The notes beneath the pieces are model-generated. The model had not been told where the DNA came from. It saw only the letters and a list, made by a program, of their open reading frames with translations, and did no database searches. Shown one piece after another: positions 1-10,656 of a stretch of DNA of 64,000 nucleotides. The stretch is from Actinacidiphila oryziradicis (lineage in GTDB: Bacteria; Actinomycetota; Actinomycetes; Streptomycetales; Streptomycetaceae): NCBI RefSeq assembly GCF_005047355.1, contig NZ_SUMC01000012.1, positions 1 to 64,000 of the forward strand. The letters are read 5' to 3'. The translations under genes were made by a program, and so were the position numbers. Position 1 is the stretch's first letter. Each line of letters opens with the position of its first letter.

Positions 1-5
1 CCCCA

Positions 6-57
6 CCCCCAGCTACCTCCCCCAGCCTTCGGCCGGGAGGTGCCCCCAGGAGGTGCC
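6..57 (+). repeat. Interspersed GC-rich palindromic repeat, copy A
   Basis: These 52 bases are identical, by eye, to the reverse complement of 61565-61616. A diverged copy lies at 13862-13897. The core carries inverted arms ACCTCCC and GGGAGGT around a CTTCGG-type loop, so the transcript can fold. It lies just beyond the 3' end of the kinase gene and may also help end its transcript. The rest of 58-131 shows no feature I can name. Confidence 0.75.
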
Positions 58-131
58 CCCACCTCCGCCTTGCCAGACTTGCCCCTCGCCCCGCTCCTTC
101 CTCCACCCCACCTATTCGCGCGGCCTCTTAG

Positions 132-2045
132 CTAGCCCACCCAGAGGGTCACCGTGCTGCCCCTCGCGGCTTGGCCGCCGGCGCCGGGGGACTGGCTGCT
201 GACCGTACCGGTGAAGAAGAAGCGGATCACGCGGACGTTGAAGCCGGCGTCCTGCAGGATCTGCTTGGCGTCGGCGACCTTCTTGCCGCTGACATCGGGG
301 ACGTCGATCATGTCCTGGCCCTTGGAAAGGGTGAGGGTGACCGTGTCGCCCTTGGCGAGCGGGATGCCGGCGGAGGGGGACTGCTGGGCGATACCGCCGG
401 CGGTGACGGTGTCGGAGAAGGCTCGGGCGTCGGCGAGGGTGACCTTGAGGCCCGCGTCCTGGAGCTTCTGCTGGGCGTCGGCGACGGAGTCACCGACCAC
501 GTCGGGGGCGTCGATGGGCCGGCCCTTGCTGACGGTGATGGCGACGGCGTTGTCGGGGGAGCGGAGAGTGCCGGCGGCGGGCTCGGTGGAGATGACGATC
601 CCGGCGGCGATGCTGTTGTCGAAGACCTTGGTGACGGTGCCCGGGGCGAGGCCGGCCGACTTGAGCCGTTGCCTGGCCTGGGCGAGCGTCTTGCCGACGG
701 CATCGGGGACCCGGACGCGCTCGGGGCCCTTGGAGATGGTCAGAGTGACGGTGCCGTTGCTGCGGACCCGCCCGCCGGGGGCCGGCCTGGTGGAGATGAC
801 GTCGCCCTTGGCCACGGTCTCGCTGAAGCCGTAGGCCACGGCGGTGTTGAGACCGGCCGCGTCGAGCTGCTTCTCCGCCTCGGCCCGGGGCAGGGCGAGC
901 ACGCCGGGGGTACGGGTGAACTGGCCGTCGCTGATGTACCAGACGCCGGTGCCGAGGCCGAGGGCCAGGAGCACGGCCGCGACCAGGGCGATCACGGTGC
1001 GCCGGGAGCGGCGCCCGGGCTCGGGCGGTTCCAGGAGCTCCCCCATGGGGACCTGGAAGCGGCTGGTGCGGTTGAGGACCTCGTTGGTGTCGGTGGAGCC
1101 CATGCCGGTGGCGGGGGTACGCGGGATCGCGGCCGTAAGGTCCTCTGAGTGTGTGGCCGCGACCGCGGCGGCGGGCGGCATGGCGTCCAGCTGCTCGTCG
1201 GTGAGGGTCTGGCGGGCCGAGTGCAGTCCGGCGAGCAGCTGGGCGGCGTCGGCGGGGCGTAGCCGCGGGTCGCGGGCGGCGGCACCCGTGACAAGGGCGT
1301 CGAGCTGGGGCGCGAGGCCGGGGACGGTGGCGGAGGGCGGCGCGATGTCCTGGTTGAGGCGCTGGTAGATGACCTGCATCGGGGTGCCGCCGGTGTGCGG
1401 CTTGCTGCCGGTCAGCATTTCGTGGAGCAGCAGGCCGCAGGCGTAGACGTCCGAACGCGGGTCGCAGTGACCGTGCTCGATCTGCTCGGGCGCCATGTAG
1501 GAGACGGTGCCGAGCACCGATCCGGAGGAGGCGGTCGTGTTGGTGTCGACCGCCCTGACCAGGCCGAAGTCGGCGACCTTGACCCGGCCGTCGTCCCCGA
1601 TGAGGACATTTTCCGGCTTCATGTCGCGGTGTACGAGCCCGGCCCGGTGCGCGGCCCCGAGGGCGGCGAGCACCGGCTCCAGGATGTCGAGCGCGGCGCG
1701 CGGCCGCAGGGCGCCGCGCTCGCGCAGGACGTCGCGCAGGGTGCAGCCCGCGATGTACTCCATGGCGAGGTAGACATAGGTGCCGTCGGAGCCCTGGTCG
1801 TAAACGCCCACCACATTGGGGTGGTCCAGGCGGGCGACGGACTTGGCCTCGCGGATGAAACGCTCGATGAATTCGTCGTCGGCGGCGAGCCCCGGATGCA
1901 TCACCTTGAGGGCCAGCAGGCGGTCCAGCCGGATGTCCACGGCCCGGTAGACCGTCGCCATGCCGCCGACCGCGATGCGCGCCTCGATGCGGTACCGGCC
2001 GTCGAGCGTGTGCCCGATGAGCGGGTCGTGCAGGGTCGTATCCAC
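132..2045 (-). CDS. Membrane Ser/Thr protein kinase with four PASTA domains (PknB/PknL/PkaF type)
   Basis: This is a eukaryotic-type Ser/Thr kinase that should sense cell-wall fragments outside the cell and phosphorylate cytoplasmic proteins. Visible motifs are the glycine loop IAVGGMATVYRA (about residues 24-35), catalytic Lys47 in ALKVM, HRDMKPEN with Asp141, and the DFG motif at 159-161. A basic Arg-rich stretch precedes one membrane segment near residues 348-370. Four PASTA repeats follow, each with the pattern 'A..L..AGL', and the protein ends at WVG. The length of 637 residues suits the PknB/PknL group. The kinase lies about 5 kb from an Rv2175c-like gene, whose mycobacterial homologue is a substrate of the neighbouring kinase PknL. 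In Streptomyces the equivalent gene has been called pkaF; that name is by synteny and is not proven here. Confidence 0.95.
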   Translation of the reverse strand: MDTTLHDPLIGHTLDGRYRIEARIAVGGMATVYRAVDIRLDRLLALKVMHPGLAADDEFIERFIREAKSVARLDHPNVVGVYDQGSDGTYVYLAMEYIAGCTLRDVLRERGALRPRAALDILEPVLAALGAAHRAGLVHRDMKPENVLIGDDGRVKVADFGLVRAVDTNTTASSGSVLGTVSYMAPEQIEHGHCDPRSDVYACGLLLHEMLTGSKPHTGGTPMQVIYQRLNQDIAPPSATVPGLAPQLDALVTGAAARDPRLRPADAAQLLAGLHSARQTLTDEQLDAMPPAAAVAATHSEDLTAAIPRTPATGMGSTDTNEVLNRTSRFQVPMGELLEPPEPGRRSRRTVIALVAAVLLALGLGTGVWYISDGQFTRTPGVLALPRAEAEKQLDAAGLNTAVAYGFSETVAKGDVISTRPAPGGRVRSNGTVTLTISKGPERVRVPDAVGKTLAQARQRLKSAGLAPGTVTKVFDNSIAAGIVISTEPAAGTLRSPDNAVAITVSKGRPIDAPDVVGDSVADAQQKLQDAGLKVTLADARAFSDTVTAGGIAQQSPSAGIPLAKGDTVTLTLSKGQDMIDVPDVSGKKVADAKQILQDAGFNVRVIRFFFTGTVSSQSPGAGGQAARGSTVTLWVG

Positions 2046-2123
2046 GGTTCAGCAGTCTACGAGCCGTCCCGCAAGGCTTCTGCGGGATGCCCGGACTGTG
2101 GCGGGCCCGTGTTGTAAGGCGAC

Positions 2124-3014
2124 CTAACCGTGACAGCCGAGCACGGCCCGGGCGTGGCTGATCAGCGCCCGGGCGGCGGGGCTGACCGGGCCGCCGTCCC
2201 GCCAGGCCAGCACGATCCGGGCACGCAGCCGTGGGTGGGTGACCGCGATGGCGTGGAGTTGCCCCGGACTGCCCTGGGCGGCGGAGGCGGGCAGGATGGC
2301 GACACCCAGGCCGCGGGCGGCGAGCCGCGCGACGACGGCCGGGTCGCCGGCCTCGAAGGCGATCCGGGGCCGGAACCCGGCGGCGGCACAGGCGTCGTCG
2401 AGGGCGGTACGCAGGCCGGTGCCCGGCGGGAGGCTGATGAGGGGCCGCCCGGCGAGGGCTTCGAGGGGGAGGGTGGTGTGCGCGGCCAGGGGATCGGTGG
2501 CGCTGACCGCGGCGGCCAGCGCCTCGTCGATGACGACCTGGGTCGCGATTCCGGGTGGCGCCGCGGTCGCCAGGCCGATCACGGCCATGTCCAGCCGCCC
2601 GGTCCGGAGCGCCTCGGTCAGGTGGTCGGAGGTGTCCTCGGAGAGAGTGATCTCCACCGCCGGATGGTCCTGGTGGAAGCCGGCCAGCAGATCGGGCAGG
2701 TCGACGCCGCCGCACGAGACCACCATCCCGACCGCGACCCGCCCGCGCACCAGCCCGGTGAGCTCGTCCACGGCGAGCCGCGCCCCGTCGACCGCGCCGA
2801 GCGCCGCCCGGGCGTAGGGGAGCACGGCCGTCCCGGCGGCGGTGAGCCGTACGGTGCGTCCCGAACGGTCGAACAGGGCCTGGCCCAGCTCTCGTTCCAG
2901 CTGGCGGATCTGGGCGCTCACACCGGGCTGTGCGACATGCAGTCTGGCGGCGGCCCTGGTGAAGTTCGCCTCTTCGGACACGGCGACGAAGTACTCAAGC
3001 TGACGCAGCTCCAT
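2124..3014 (-). CDS. LysR-family transcriptional regulator
   Basis: A 296-residue LysR-type regulator. The N-terminus MELRQLEYFVAVSEEANFTR and the following AAARLHVAQPGVSAQIRQLE form the winged helix-turn-helix (residues 1-60). The effector-binding domain covers roughly 90-290. The frame stays open 66 codons further upstream, but those codons are low-quality sequence with a repeated VIVIVIVI stretch, so the start at 3014 is preferred. A TAGAAT -10-like hexamer ends 8 bases before that ATG, which suggests a leaderless message. It is divergent from the small NTF2-like gene at 3127, the usual arrangement of a LysR regulator and its target. The effector is unknown. Confidence 0.9.
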   Translation of the reverse strand: MELRQLEYFVAVSEEANFTRAAARLHVAQPGVSAQIRQLERELGQALFDRSGRTVRLTAAGTAVLPYARAALGAVDGARLAVDELTGLVRGRVAVGMVVSCGGVDLPDLLAGFHQDHPAVEITLSEDTSDHLTEALRTGRLDMAVIGLATAAPPGIATQVVIDEALAAAVSATDPLAAHTTLPLEALAGRPLISLPPGTGLRTALDDACAAAGFRPRIAFEAGDPAVVARLAARGLGVAILPASAAQGSPGQLHAIAVTHPRLRARIVLAWRDGGPVSPAARALISHARAVLGCHG

Positions 3015-3126
3015 AACTGATGATTCTAGTGACCAGAAGAACCAGATCTTCGACTTATGGCTCTTTGAACCCCACGATGGGTGGTGAGCGGCATGAGCGC
3101 CATGAGCTTGCAGATACGAAAGGGCG

Positions 3127-3510
3127 ATGACGATCACGATGACGATGACCGGTTCACGTGAAAAGGCCGAACAGCCGGAGGACCTGGCGCGGCTCTTCGT
3201 CGAGCGGGCCAACGCCGGCGACGCGGAGGGACTCGCGGAGCTCTACGAGCCCGACGCGGTGCTCGGTTTCCCGCCGGGGGCCGAAACCGTGGGGCGGGAG
3301 GCGATCCGGGCCGTGTGCGAGCAGATGCTCGCCAAGGCGGGCGGCGTCAAGTTCGAACTGGAGGAGGCACTGCCCACGCTGCGCCACGGCGACCTCGCCC
3401 TCACGGCCACGCGTCCCGCCGACGGGACCGGCGGCCGGGCCCAGGTCGCCCGCCGCCAGCCGGACGGGACCTGGCTGCGGATCCTCGACCGCCCTGAGGC
3501 GCGAGGCTAG
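3127..3510 (+). CDS. SnoaL/NTF2-like small protein (YybH/DUF4440 type)
   Basis: A 127-residue protein of the cone-shaped NTF2-like fold. The diagnostic part is 'FVERANAGDAEGLAELYEPDAVLGFPPG' (cited here in short: F-V-E-R-A-N-A-G-D then L-Y-E-P-D-A-V), followed by the G-R-E-A-I helix. The C-terminal part 'PDGTWLRILDRP' is the last strand of this family. Members act as small-molecule isomerases, hydrolases or binding proteins; the substrate cannot be read from sequence. The N-terminus has an odd MTITMTMT repeat, so initiation could be at any of three ATGs. It is transcribed away from the LysR gene, which probably controls it, and ends just before a bidirectional terminator. Confidence 0.85.
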   Translation: MTITMTMTGSREKAEQPEDLARLFVERANAGDAEGLAELYEPDAVLGFPPGAETVGREAIRAVCEQMLAKAGGVKFELEEALPTLRHGDLALTATRPADGTGGRAQVARRQPDGTWLRILDRPEARG

Positions 3511-3526
3511 GTCCTCAATCGCCGGA

Positions 3527-3557
3527 CGGGACGGGCTCATTTTTTGAGCCCGTCCCG
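3527..3557. terminator. Intrinsic-type hairpin between convergent genes
   Basis: A perfect 13-bp stem (CGGGACGGGCTCA, 3527-3539, paired with 3545-3557) closes a T5 loop. It lies between the convergent 3' ends of the NTF2-like gene and thiG, so it can serve both strands. The preceding bases GTCCTCAATCGCCGGACGGG resemble GTCCTCAAACGCCGGACGGG at 61488, so this terminator belongs to a dispersed family. Confidence 0.8.
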
Positions 3558-3605
3558 ACAGAACCGGCACCGGACGGATCCGGTGAACCGATGCGGTCAC
3601 CGCAA

Positions 3606-5820
<2,215 letters not shown>

Positions 5821-5832
5821 GGGTGTCCCGCT

Positions 5833-5922
5833 CCTCCCTTCGCCGGCATGACCCGGATCAGGTTCGTACGGTCGGCGGCCGGTCAGCCGCCCTCTCAGCC
5901 CGGTCGCCGGGCTCCCGCGAGT
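5833..5922 (-). ncRNA. TPP riboswitch (THI element) before thiO
   Basis: On the minus strand this stretch carries the invariant THI-box parts in order: CGGGAGCCC, then GGCTGAGAGG, a variable P3 stem, and the sensor arm ACCTGATCCGGGTCATGCCG, closed by GCGAAGGGAG. These are the bases that bind thiamine pyrophosphate and magnesium. The closing GGGAGG is also the most likely ribosome-binding site for thiO, so repression is expected at translation initiation, as in other actinobacteria. No separate terminator stem with a T-run is seen between it and the ATG. Confidence 0.95.
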
Positions 5923-6026
5923 GCGCTTCTTAGGCCTGACACCTTAGTACGCCCCCGCTCCCCGCAATAGGGCGCCCGGCAAGCGCGCTCCCCCCGGGCG
6001 GCCCGGCCCGGCGTTACGGTGATCGC

Positions 6027-7226
6027 GTGAGCAGCGATGAGCGAGTAGTAATCGTCGGGGCCGGGATGGCCGGCGTACAGACCGCGGTGGCGCTACGGGA
6101 GCAGGGGTGGGGCGGCGGGATCACGCTGCTGGGCGCGGAACGGCACGCGCCGTACGACCGGCCGCCGCTGTCGAAGGCGGTGCTCCTGGGCACGGTCGAG
6201 GACGCGGCGCTGGAGGTGGATTTCGCCGCGCTGGACGTGGAACTGCTGCTGAGCCGGGAGGCGGTGGCCCTGCACCCCGGCGAGCGGCGGGTGAGCACGG
6301 ACCTCGGGCCGGTGCCGTACGACCGGCTGGTGGTGGCGACGGGGGCGGAGCCGGTGATGCTGCCCGGGAGCGAGGGCGTGCCAGGCGTGTACGCGCTGCG
6401 GACGCTGGACGACGCGGTGGCCCTGCGGCCGGTGCTGGAGGAGAAACGCCAGGTGGTGGTCGTCGGGGCGGGGTGGATCGGCGCGGAACTGGCGACGGTG
6501 GCCCGCACGGCGGGCTGTGCGGTGACCGTGGTGGAGGCGGCGCAGCGGCCGCTGGCGGGGGTGGTGCCGGAGGTGGTGTCGGAGCGGATGCGGGGCTGGT
6601 ACGCGGAGGCGGGGGTGGGGCTGCTGACGGGGACGGCGGTCGCGGATGTCGAGCCGGGCGGGGTGCGGCTGGCGGACGGCAGATGGCTGGCGGCGGGGGC
6701 GGTGGTGGTGGGGATCGGGGCCCGGCCGACGACGGCATGGCTGGCCGGGTCGGGGGTGGCGCTGGGCCCGGACCGCGCGATCGTGGCGGACGACCGGCTG
6801 CGTACGTCGGTGCCGGAGGTGTACGCGGTGGGGGACTGCGCCTCCTTCCCGTCGGCGCGCTACGGGGAGCGGCTGCTGGTCCACCACTGGGACAACGCGG
6901 TGCAGGGGCCCCGCGTGGCCGCCGCGAATCTGCTGGGCGGGGACGAGGTGTACGACCCGGTGCCGTACTTCTGGTCGGAGCAGTTCGGCCGCTTCGTGCA
7001 GTACGCGGGACATCACGCCGCCGCGGACACGACGCTGCAGCGCGGTGATCCGGACGGTCACGCCTGGTCGGTGTGCTGGCTGCGCGAAGGCACCCTCGTC
7101 GCTCTCCTCGCCGTCGACCGTCCGCGCGATCTCGCCCAGGGCCGCAAGCTCATCGAACGCCGCGCGCGGCTCGACCCGGGCCTGGCCGCAGACCCGGCGG
7201 TGCCGTTGAAGGCCGCCGTGGCGTAG
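6027..7226 (+). CDS. FAD/NAD(P)-dependent ferredoxin-reductase-like oxidoreductase
   Basis: A 399-residue pyridine-nucleotide:disulphide-type reductase without redox cysteines, like the reductases that feed Rieske or [2Fe-2S] ferredoxins. The FAD motif VIVGAGMAGVQTA is at residues 8-20, the NAD(P) motif VVVVGAGWIGAE near 146-156, and the second FAD contact VYAVGDCASFP near 264-274. A C-terminal reductase domain begins at YFWSEQFG. A TACGGT -10-like hexamer sits 6 bases before the GTG, so the mRNA may be leaderless. No ferredoxin gene lies beside it, so its electron acceptor is unknown. Clustering with thiamine genes may be incidental. Confidence 0.9.
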   Translation: MSSDERVVIVGAGMAGVQTAVALREQGWGGGITLLGAERHAPYDRPPLSKAVLLGTVEDAALEVDFAALDVELLLSREAVALHPGERRVSTDLGPVPYDRLVVATGAEPVMLPGSEGVPGVYALRTLDDAVALRPVLEEKRQVVVVGAGWIGAELATVARTAGCAVTVVEAAQRPLAGVVPEVVSERMRGWYAEAGVGLLTGTAVADVEPGGVRLADGRWLAAGAVVVGIGARPTTAWLAGSGVALGPDRAIVADDRLRTSVPEVYAVGDCASFPSARYGERLLVHHWDNAVQGPRVAAANLLGGDEVYDPVPYFWSEQFGRFVQYAGHHAAADTTLQRGDPDGHAWSVCWLREGTLVALLAVDRPRDLAQGRKLIERRARLDPGLAADPAVPLKAAVA

Positions 7227-7304
7227 TCGGCACCGCGTACGGAGCAATGCCGCGGCACCCGCTCGCGGCCGCGGCCGCACCCGCCGTGGCCTGCGGCGCA
7301 GCCG

Positions 7305-7364
7305 CCTCCGGAGGGCAGACGAAGGCGCTCCGGAGGACGCCGCGGCGGCGATTGCGGTACCGCA
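7305..7364. promoter_or_regulatory. Paired palindromes before the Rv2175c-like gene
   Basis: Three palindromes lie in the 165-base gap. CTCCGGAG occurs at 7306-7313 and again at 7328-7335, with centres 22 bp apart, about two helical turns. A perfect 12-mer TGCGGTACCGCA is at 7353-7364. The placement just upstream of a DNA-binding protein gene suggests an autoregulatory operator. That is inference only; the surroundings are GC-rich and short palindromes are common. Confidence 0.35.
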
Positions 7365-7393
7365 CTGTCGGTGCGGAGTGGCACGCTTGTCCT

Positions 7394-7759
7394 GTGACCG
7401 AGATCGACGCAAAGATTGACGCCCTCGTACCTTCATGGATGAACCTCCCCGATGTCGCCGAACGGCTCGGGCTGGAGATCACCCGGATCCGCCCGCTGAT
7501 CAAGGAAGGTCAGCTGATCGCGGTGCGCCGCGGCGAGAACCGGGTGCTGATGGTTCCCTCAGACTTCATCGGCGACGGAAAGATTGTGAAGGGCCTCGCA
7601 GGCACCCTGACCCTGCTCAAGGATGACGGGTTCACTGACGAAGAGGCTCTGGAGTGGCTCTTCACGGAGGACCCGACCCTGCCTGGCACCCCGGCGCAGG
7701 CGCTGCGAGAGAATCGCGGGACCGAGGTGAAGCGCCGAGCCCAGGCGCTCGCCGTCTAG
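7394..7759 (+). CDS. Rv2175c-like winged-helix DNA-binding protein
   Basis: A 121-residue homologue of Mycobacterium Rv2175c. The helix-turn-helix reads WMNLPDVAERLGLEITRIRP, followed by the wing GQLIAVRRGENRVLMVPSDF. The C-terminal half has GLAGTLTLLKDDGFTDEEAL and EWLFTEDPTLPGTP, the rest of the family signature. The GTG at 7394 (V-T-E-I-D-A) is preferred; the frame is open upstream but codes an Arg-rich shadow. In M. tuberculosis this protein binds DNA and loses binding on phosphorylation by PknL, encoded next door. Here a PASTA kinase lies about 5 kb away, so the same control is plausible. Its DNA targets are unknown. Confidence 0.9.
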   Translation: MTEIDAKIDALVPSWMNLPDVAERLGLEITRIRPLIKEGQLIAVRRGENRVLMVPSDFIGDGKIVKGLAGTLTLLKDDGFTDEEALEWLFTEDPTLPGTPAQALRENRGTEVKRRAQALAV

Positions 7760-7788
7760 TCCGGCCCACGTAGGGGGAGCACCACACC

Positions 7789-8445
7789 ATGTCCACCGCC
7801 CGCGAGAAGCTCGCCGATGCCCGGTTGTATCTGTGTACCGACGCACGTAGCGGCCGGGGTGATCTGGCGGCCTTCGCGGACGAGGTGCTCGCCACAGGCG
7901 TGGACATCATCCAGCTGCGGGACAAGGGCCTTGAGGCCCGCGAGGAGCTGGAACACCTCGCGGTGCTCGCGGAAGCGTGCCGCCGGCACGGCAAGCTGCT
8001 GGCGGTGAACGACCGGGCGGATGTCGCCCATGCGATCGGCGCGGACGTGCTGCACCTGGGCCAGGGTGACCTGCCGGTGCCTGCGGCCCGCGCCATCCTG
8101 GGCGGCTCCGACAAGGTGCTCATCGGCCGCTCCTGCCATGCCGAGTCCGAGGTGGCCGCGGCCGCCGTGGAGCCCGGTGCGGACTACTTCTGCACCGGGC
8201 CGTGCTGGCCGACGCCGACAAAGCCGGGACGGCCGGCCCCGGGCCTGCCCCTGGTGCGGTACGCGGCGGGGCTGGGCACGGCGCGGCCATGGTTCGCGAT
8301 CGGCGGGATCGATCTGTCGAATGTGGAGCGGGTGCTGGAGGCCGGCGCCCGGCGGGTCGTTGTCGTACGGGCGGTCACCGAGGCCGCCGACCCCGGTGCG
8401 GCGGCTGCCGAGCTGGCCAAACGAGTCAGGTCGTACGACGGGTAG
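7789..8445 (+). CDS. thiE: Thiamine-phosphate synthase ThiE
   Basis: ThiE joins hydroxymethylpyrimidine diphosphate and thiazole phosphate to give thiamine phosphate. The 218-residue TIM barrel shows [21 protein letters not shown], the phosphate loop [11 protein letters not shown] and the closing AIGGI. It is the partner of the minus-strand thiO-thiS-thiG operon but is transcribed separately on the plus strand. I see no THI box in front of it. It begins 29 bases after the Rv2175c-like gene with GTAGGGGGAG as ribosome site, so it probably shares that transcript. Confidence 0.95.
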   Translation: MSTAREKLADARLYLCTDARSGRGDLAAFADEVLATGVDIIQLRDKGLEAREELEHLAVLAEACRRHGKLLAVNDRADVAHAIGADVLHLGQGDLPVPAARAILGGSDKVLIGRSCHAESEVAAAAVEPGADYFCTGPCWPTPTKPGRPAPGLPLVRYAAGLGTARPWFAIGGIDLSNVERVLEAGARRVVVVRAVTEAADPGAAAAELAKRVRSYDG

Positions 8446-8560
8446 GACAGATGGACATCAGCCCGCTCACCGGCCCGGGCAATGAACATCCCGCAGACGT
8501 AACGGGCATATCCTCCCTTCCGGCGGTTGGCCGGGTGCGGTGCCAGCTAGCCTGAGGCGT

Positions 8561-9478
8561 ATGGCATTGGGAACCCCTTCCACCAGGACCGATCGTGCGG
8601 TCACCATCCGTGAGCTGCTTGCGTCCGGTACGAGGTCGTTCTCGTTCGAGTTCTCCGCTCCGAAGACGGAGAAGGGCGAGCGGACTCTCTGGAACGCCAT
8701 CCGGCGGATCGAGGCGGTCGGGCCGACCTTTGTGTCCGTCACCTATGGCGCCGGCGGCACCTCCCGGGAGGGCACGGTCCGTGCGACCGACCGGATCGTC
8801 TCGGACACCACGCTCACGCCGGTCGCACACCTCACGGCGGTCAACCATTCGATCGCCGAGCTGCGCAATATCATCGGCCAGTACGCGGACGCCGGGATCC
8901 GCAACATGCTCGCGGTGCGCGGTGACCCGCCCGGCGATCCGCTGGGCGATTGGGTCCGCCACCCGCAGGGCGTGGAGTACGCGGCGGATCTCGTCCGGCT
9001 GATCAAGGAGTCCGGCGACTTCTGCGTCGGGGTCGCGGCATTCACCGAGATGCACCCGCGGTCGGTCGACTGGGATACCGACACTCGTCACTTTGTCGAC
9101 AAATGCCGGGCCGGGGCCGACTTCGCCATCACCCAGATGTTCTTCGACGCGGACGACTATCTGCGGCTGCGCGACCGGGTTGCCGCGGCCCGTTGCACCA
9201 CCCCGATCATTCCGGAGATCATGCCCGTCACGAATGTCCGGCAGATCGAGCGGTTCGCGCAGCTCGGCAATGCTCCATTCCCTCCCGAGTTGGCCGACCG
9301 TATCCTCGCGGTCAAGGAGGATCCGGCCGCGGTGCGGGCGATCGGCGTAGAGTTCGCCACCGAGATGTGCCGCCGGCTGCTGGCCGAGGACATTCCGGGG
9401 CTGCACTTCATTACGCTGAACCACTCCACGGCCTCGTTGGAAATCTACGAGAATCTCGGATTGCACCAGCGGTCGTGA
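8561..9478 (+). CDS. metF: Methylenetetrahydrofolate reductase
   Basis: This FAD enzyme reduces 5,10-methylene-THF to 5-methyl-THF for methionine synthesis. The 305-residue barrel has [11 protein letters not shown] with the catalytic-type Glu, [21 protein letters not shown] and ITQMFFD. The start ATG at 8561 is preferred over an earlier codon at 8540 because a TAGCCT -10-like hexamer ends 7 bases before it and the upstream codons are not conserved-looking. That spacing implies a leaderless transcript. No S-adenosylmethionine or B12 riboswitch is visible in the 115-base gap after thiE. Confidence 0.95.
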   Translation: MALGTPSTRTDRAVTIRELLASGTRSFSFEFSAPKTEKGERTLWNAIRRIEAVGPTFVSVTYGAGGTSREGTVRATDRIVSDTTLTPVAHLTAVNHSIAELRNIIGQYADAGIRNMLAVRGDPPGDPLGDWVRHPQGVEYAADLVRLIKESGDFCVGVAAFTEMHPRSVDWDTDTRHFVDKCRAGADFAITQMFFDADDYLRLRDRVAAARCTTPIIPEIMPVTNVRQIERFAQLGNAPFPPELADRILAVKEDPAAVRAIGVEFATEMCRRLLAEDIPGLHFITLNHSTASLEIYENLGLHQRS

Positions 9479-9537
9479 CGGGCGGAACTGCCGCCCGCGG
9501 ATGCCGACAGCACGGTGAACGGTGAGGAAGTGCGCAC

Positions 9538-10503
9538 ATGGGCTACACGGTCCTCTACATCGCGTTCGGTGGCGTCGCGCTGTGGCTGCTCGGCGAGGTG
9601 CTGCTGCAGTACAAGGCGCGGCTGCGCTGGCGGCTCCTAGCCTTCGGCGGTTTCGTCGGCGTGGTCCTGGGTGTCTACCTGCCGTCCGTGATTGTCATCG
9701 CACTCGGTGCGGCAGCCTTCGGCACCGGGCAGACCTTCGTCACTCTCTCCTACCGGCGCGGCTTCACTTCCGGCTGGGCGATCCGGTCCGGCGCGGACAA
9801 GCCCGGTAAGGACGAGCAGCCGGACAGGTCCGGCAAGTCGGAGAAGCCCGCCGGAGGCAACCGCCGCCGCCGGGGCCGTGGCGAGGAGGCCGAGGCCCAG
9901 CCTCCGTTCCAGGTCTCCCCGGTCGAACCGATCGCCGCGGGCGTCGGTGCGGGCGCGGCCACCGGCTCGGGGATGGGCGCCGCCGAGGACTACCAGGCGT
10001 ACGAGAACTACGGCGCCTCGTACGAGAACGCCTCGTACGAGGGCATCGACTCCACGCAGGTCTACCAGCCGATGCCGCTGGTCGATGAAAGCGGCGAGTA
10101 CCCGATCTACAACAACCAGTCCTCCTACACTCCCGACCCCTACACCAGCGGCGGCTACGAGGGCTATGGCGCCCAGGGCTACGACGGCTGGAACGGCGAG
10201 CAGCAGCAGCCCGCCGCTCCCGTCTACGACCAGCAGCAGGGCGCCTGGGACTCCCAGCAGGGGTACCAGCCCGCCAGCGACCCCTACCTCGGCTACGGCT
10301 ACTCGGACCCCAACCAGGCCCAGCCTCAGTCCCAGTACAGCTACGACACCCCCGCCGGCGGGGTCTGGGTCCCCCAGCAGCAGTCCGGCGACGAGCAGCA
10401 GCCGTACATCCCGCAGCAACCGCAGTACGAGCCGAACCAGCAGGCCCAGCAGCCGCAGTACGAGCAGCAGCACGTGGACCCCTCCGACCCGTACCGCTTC
10501 TAA
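9538..10503 (+). CDS. Membrane protein with long Gln/Tyr/Pro-rich cytoplasmic tail
   Basis: Two to three hydrophobic helices occupy residues 1-70 (YTVLYIAFGGVALWLLGEVLL and LLAFGGFVGVVLGVYLPSVIV are inside this span). A charged linker rich in Lys and Arg follows (about 82-120). From about residue 145 to the end at 321 the protein is low-complexity: repeated Tyr-Glu-Asn, Tyr-Gln and poly-Gln runs such as QQQPAAPVYDQQQG and QPQYEQQHVDPSDPYRF. Streptomycetes carry similar proteins at this place next to metF, but I do not know a function. The tail resembles disordered interaction scaffolds. It stands alone, with a strong ribosome site GGTGAGGAAG, and ends at a repeat hairpin. Confidence 0.8.
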   Translation: MGYTVLYIAFGGVALWLLGEVLLQYKARLRWRLLAFGGFVGVVLGVYLPSVIVIALGAAAFGTGQTFVTLSYRRGFTSGWAIRSGADKPGKDEQPDRSGKSEKPAGGNRRRRGRGEEAEAQPPFQVSPVEPIAAGVGAGAATGSGMGAAEDYQAYENYGASYENASYEGIDSTQVYQPMPLVDESGEYPIYNNQSSYTPDPYTSGGYEGYGAQGYDGWNGEQQQPAAPVYDQQQGAWDSQQGYQPASDPYLGYGYSDPNQAQPQSQYSYDTPAGGVWVPQQQSGDEQQPYIPQQPQYEPNQQAQQPQYEQQHVDPSDPYRF

Positions 10504-10596
10504 CCGGGGGCTCCGCCCCCGGACCCGCCCCCTACGCCCTGCGGGCGTGGGGGGACCCCCACGGGGGAGGGTGGCCACAACCCGGCCACCGGCCCG
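10504..10596 (+). repeat. GC-rich interspersed repeat with terminator-like hairpin
   Basis: It starts right at the stop of the preceding gene with a perfect hairpin (CCGGGGGC, loop TCC, GCCCCCGG, 10504-10522). A second inverted stretch (CCTACGCCCTGCGGGCGTGG) follows, and it ends in GGGGGAGGGTGGCCACAACC and CGGCCACCGGCCCG. Both ends match those of the longer element at 61432-61646, which carries an extra central block. It lies between convergent genes and may terminate both. Confidence 0.7.
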
Positions 10597-10656
10597 CGCG
10601 TAAACAACGGGGCCCGGGGCAGAGCGGGGCCGGTTTCCTGCCCGTCCGGCGAGGAC

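Noticed and set aside
490..2715. Long minus-strand ORF of 741 codons over the kinase and LysR genes
   Set aside because: Arg/Pro/Gly-rich shadow frame in high-GC DNA, and the PASTA kinase in the other frame is unmistakable.
2124..3212. 362-residue form of the LysR regulator starting at 3212
   Set aside because: The extra 66 residues include a VIVIVIVI run and overlap the divergent gene; the HTH begins directly at the ATG at 3014.
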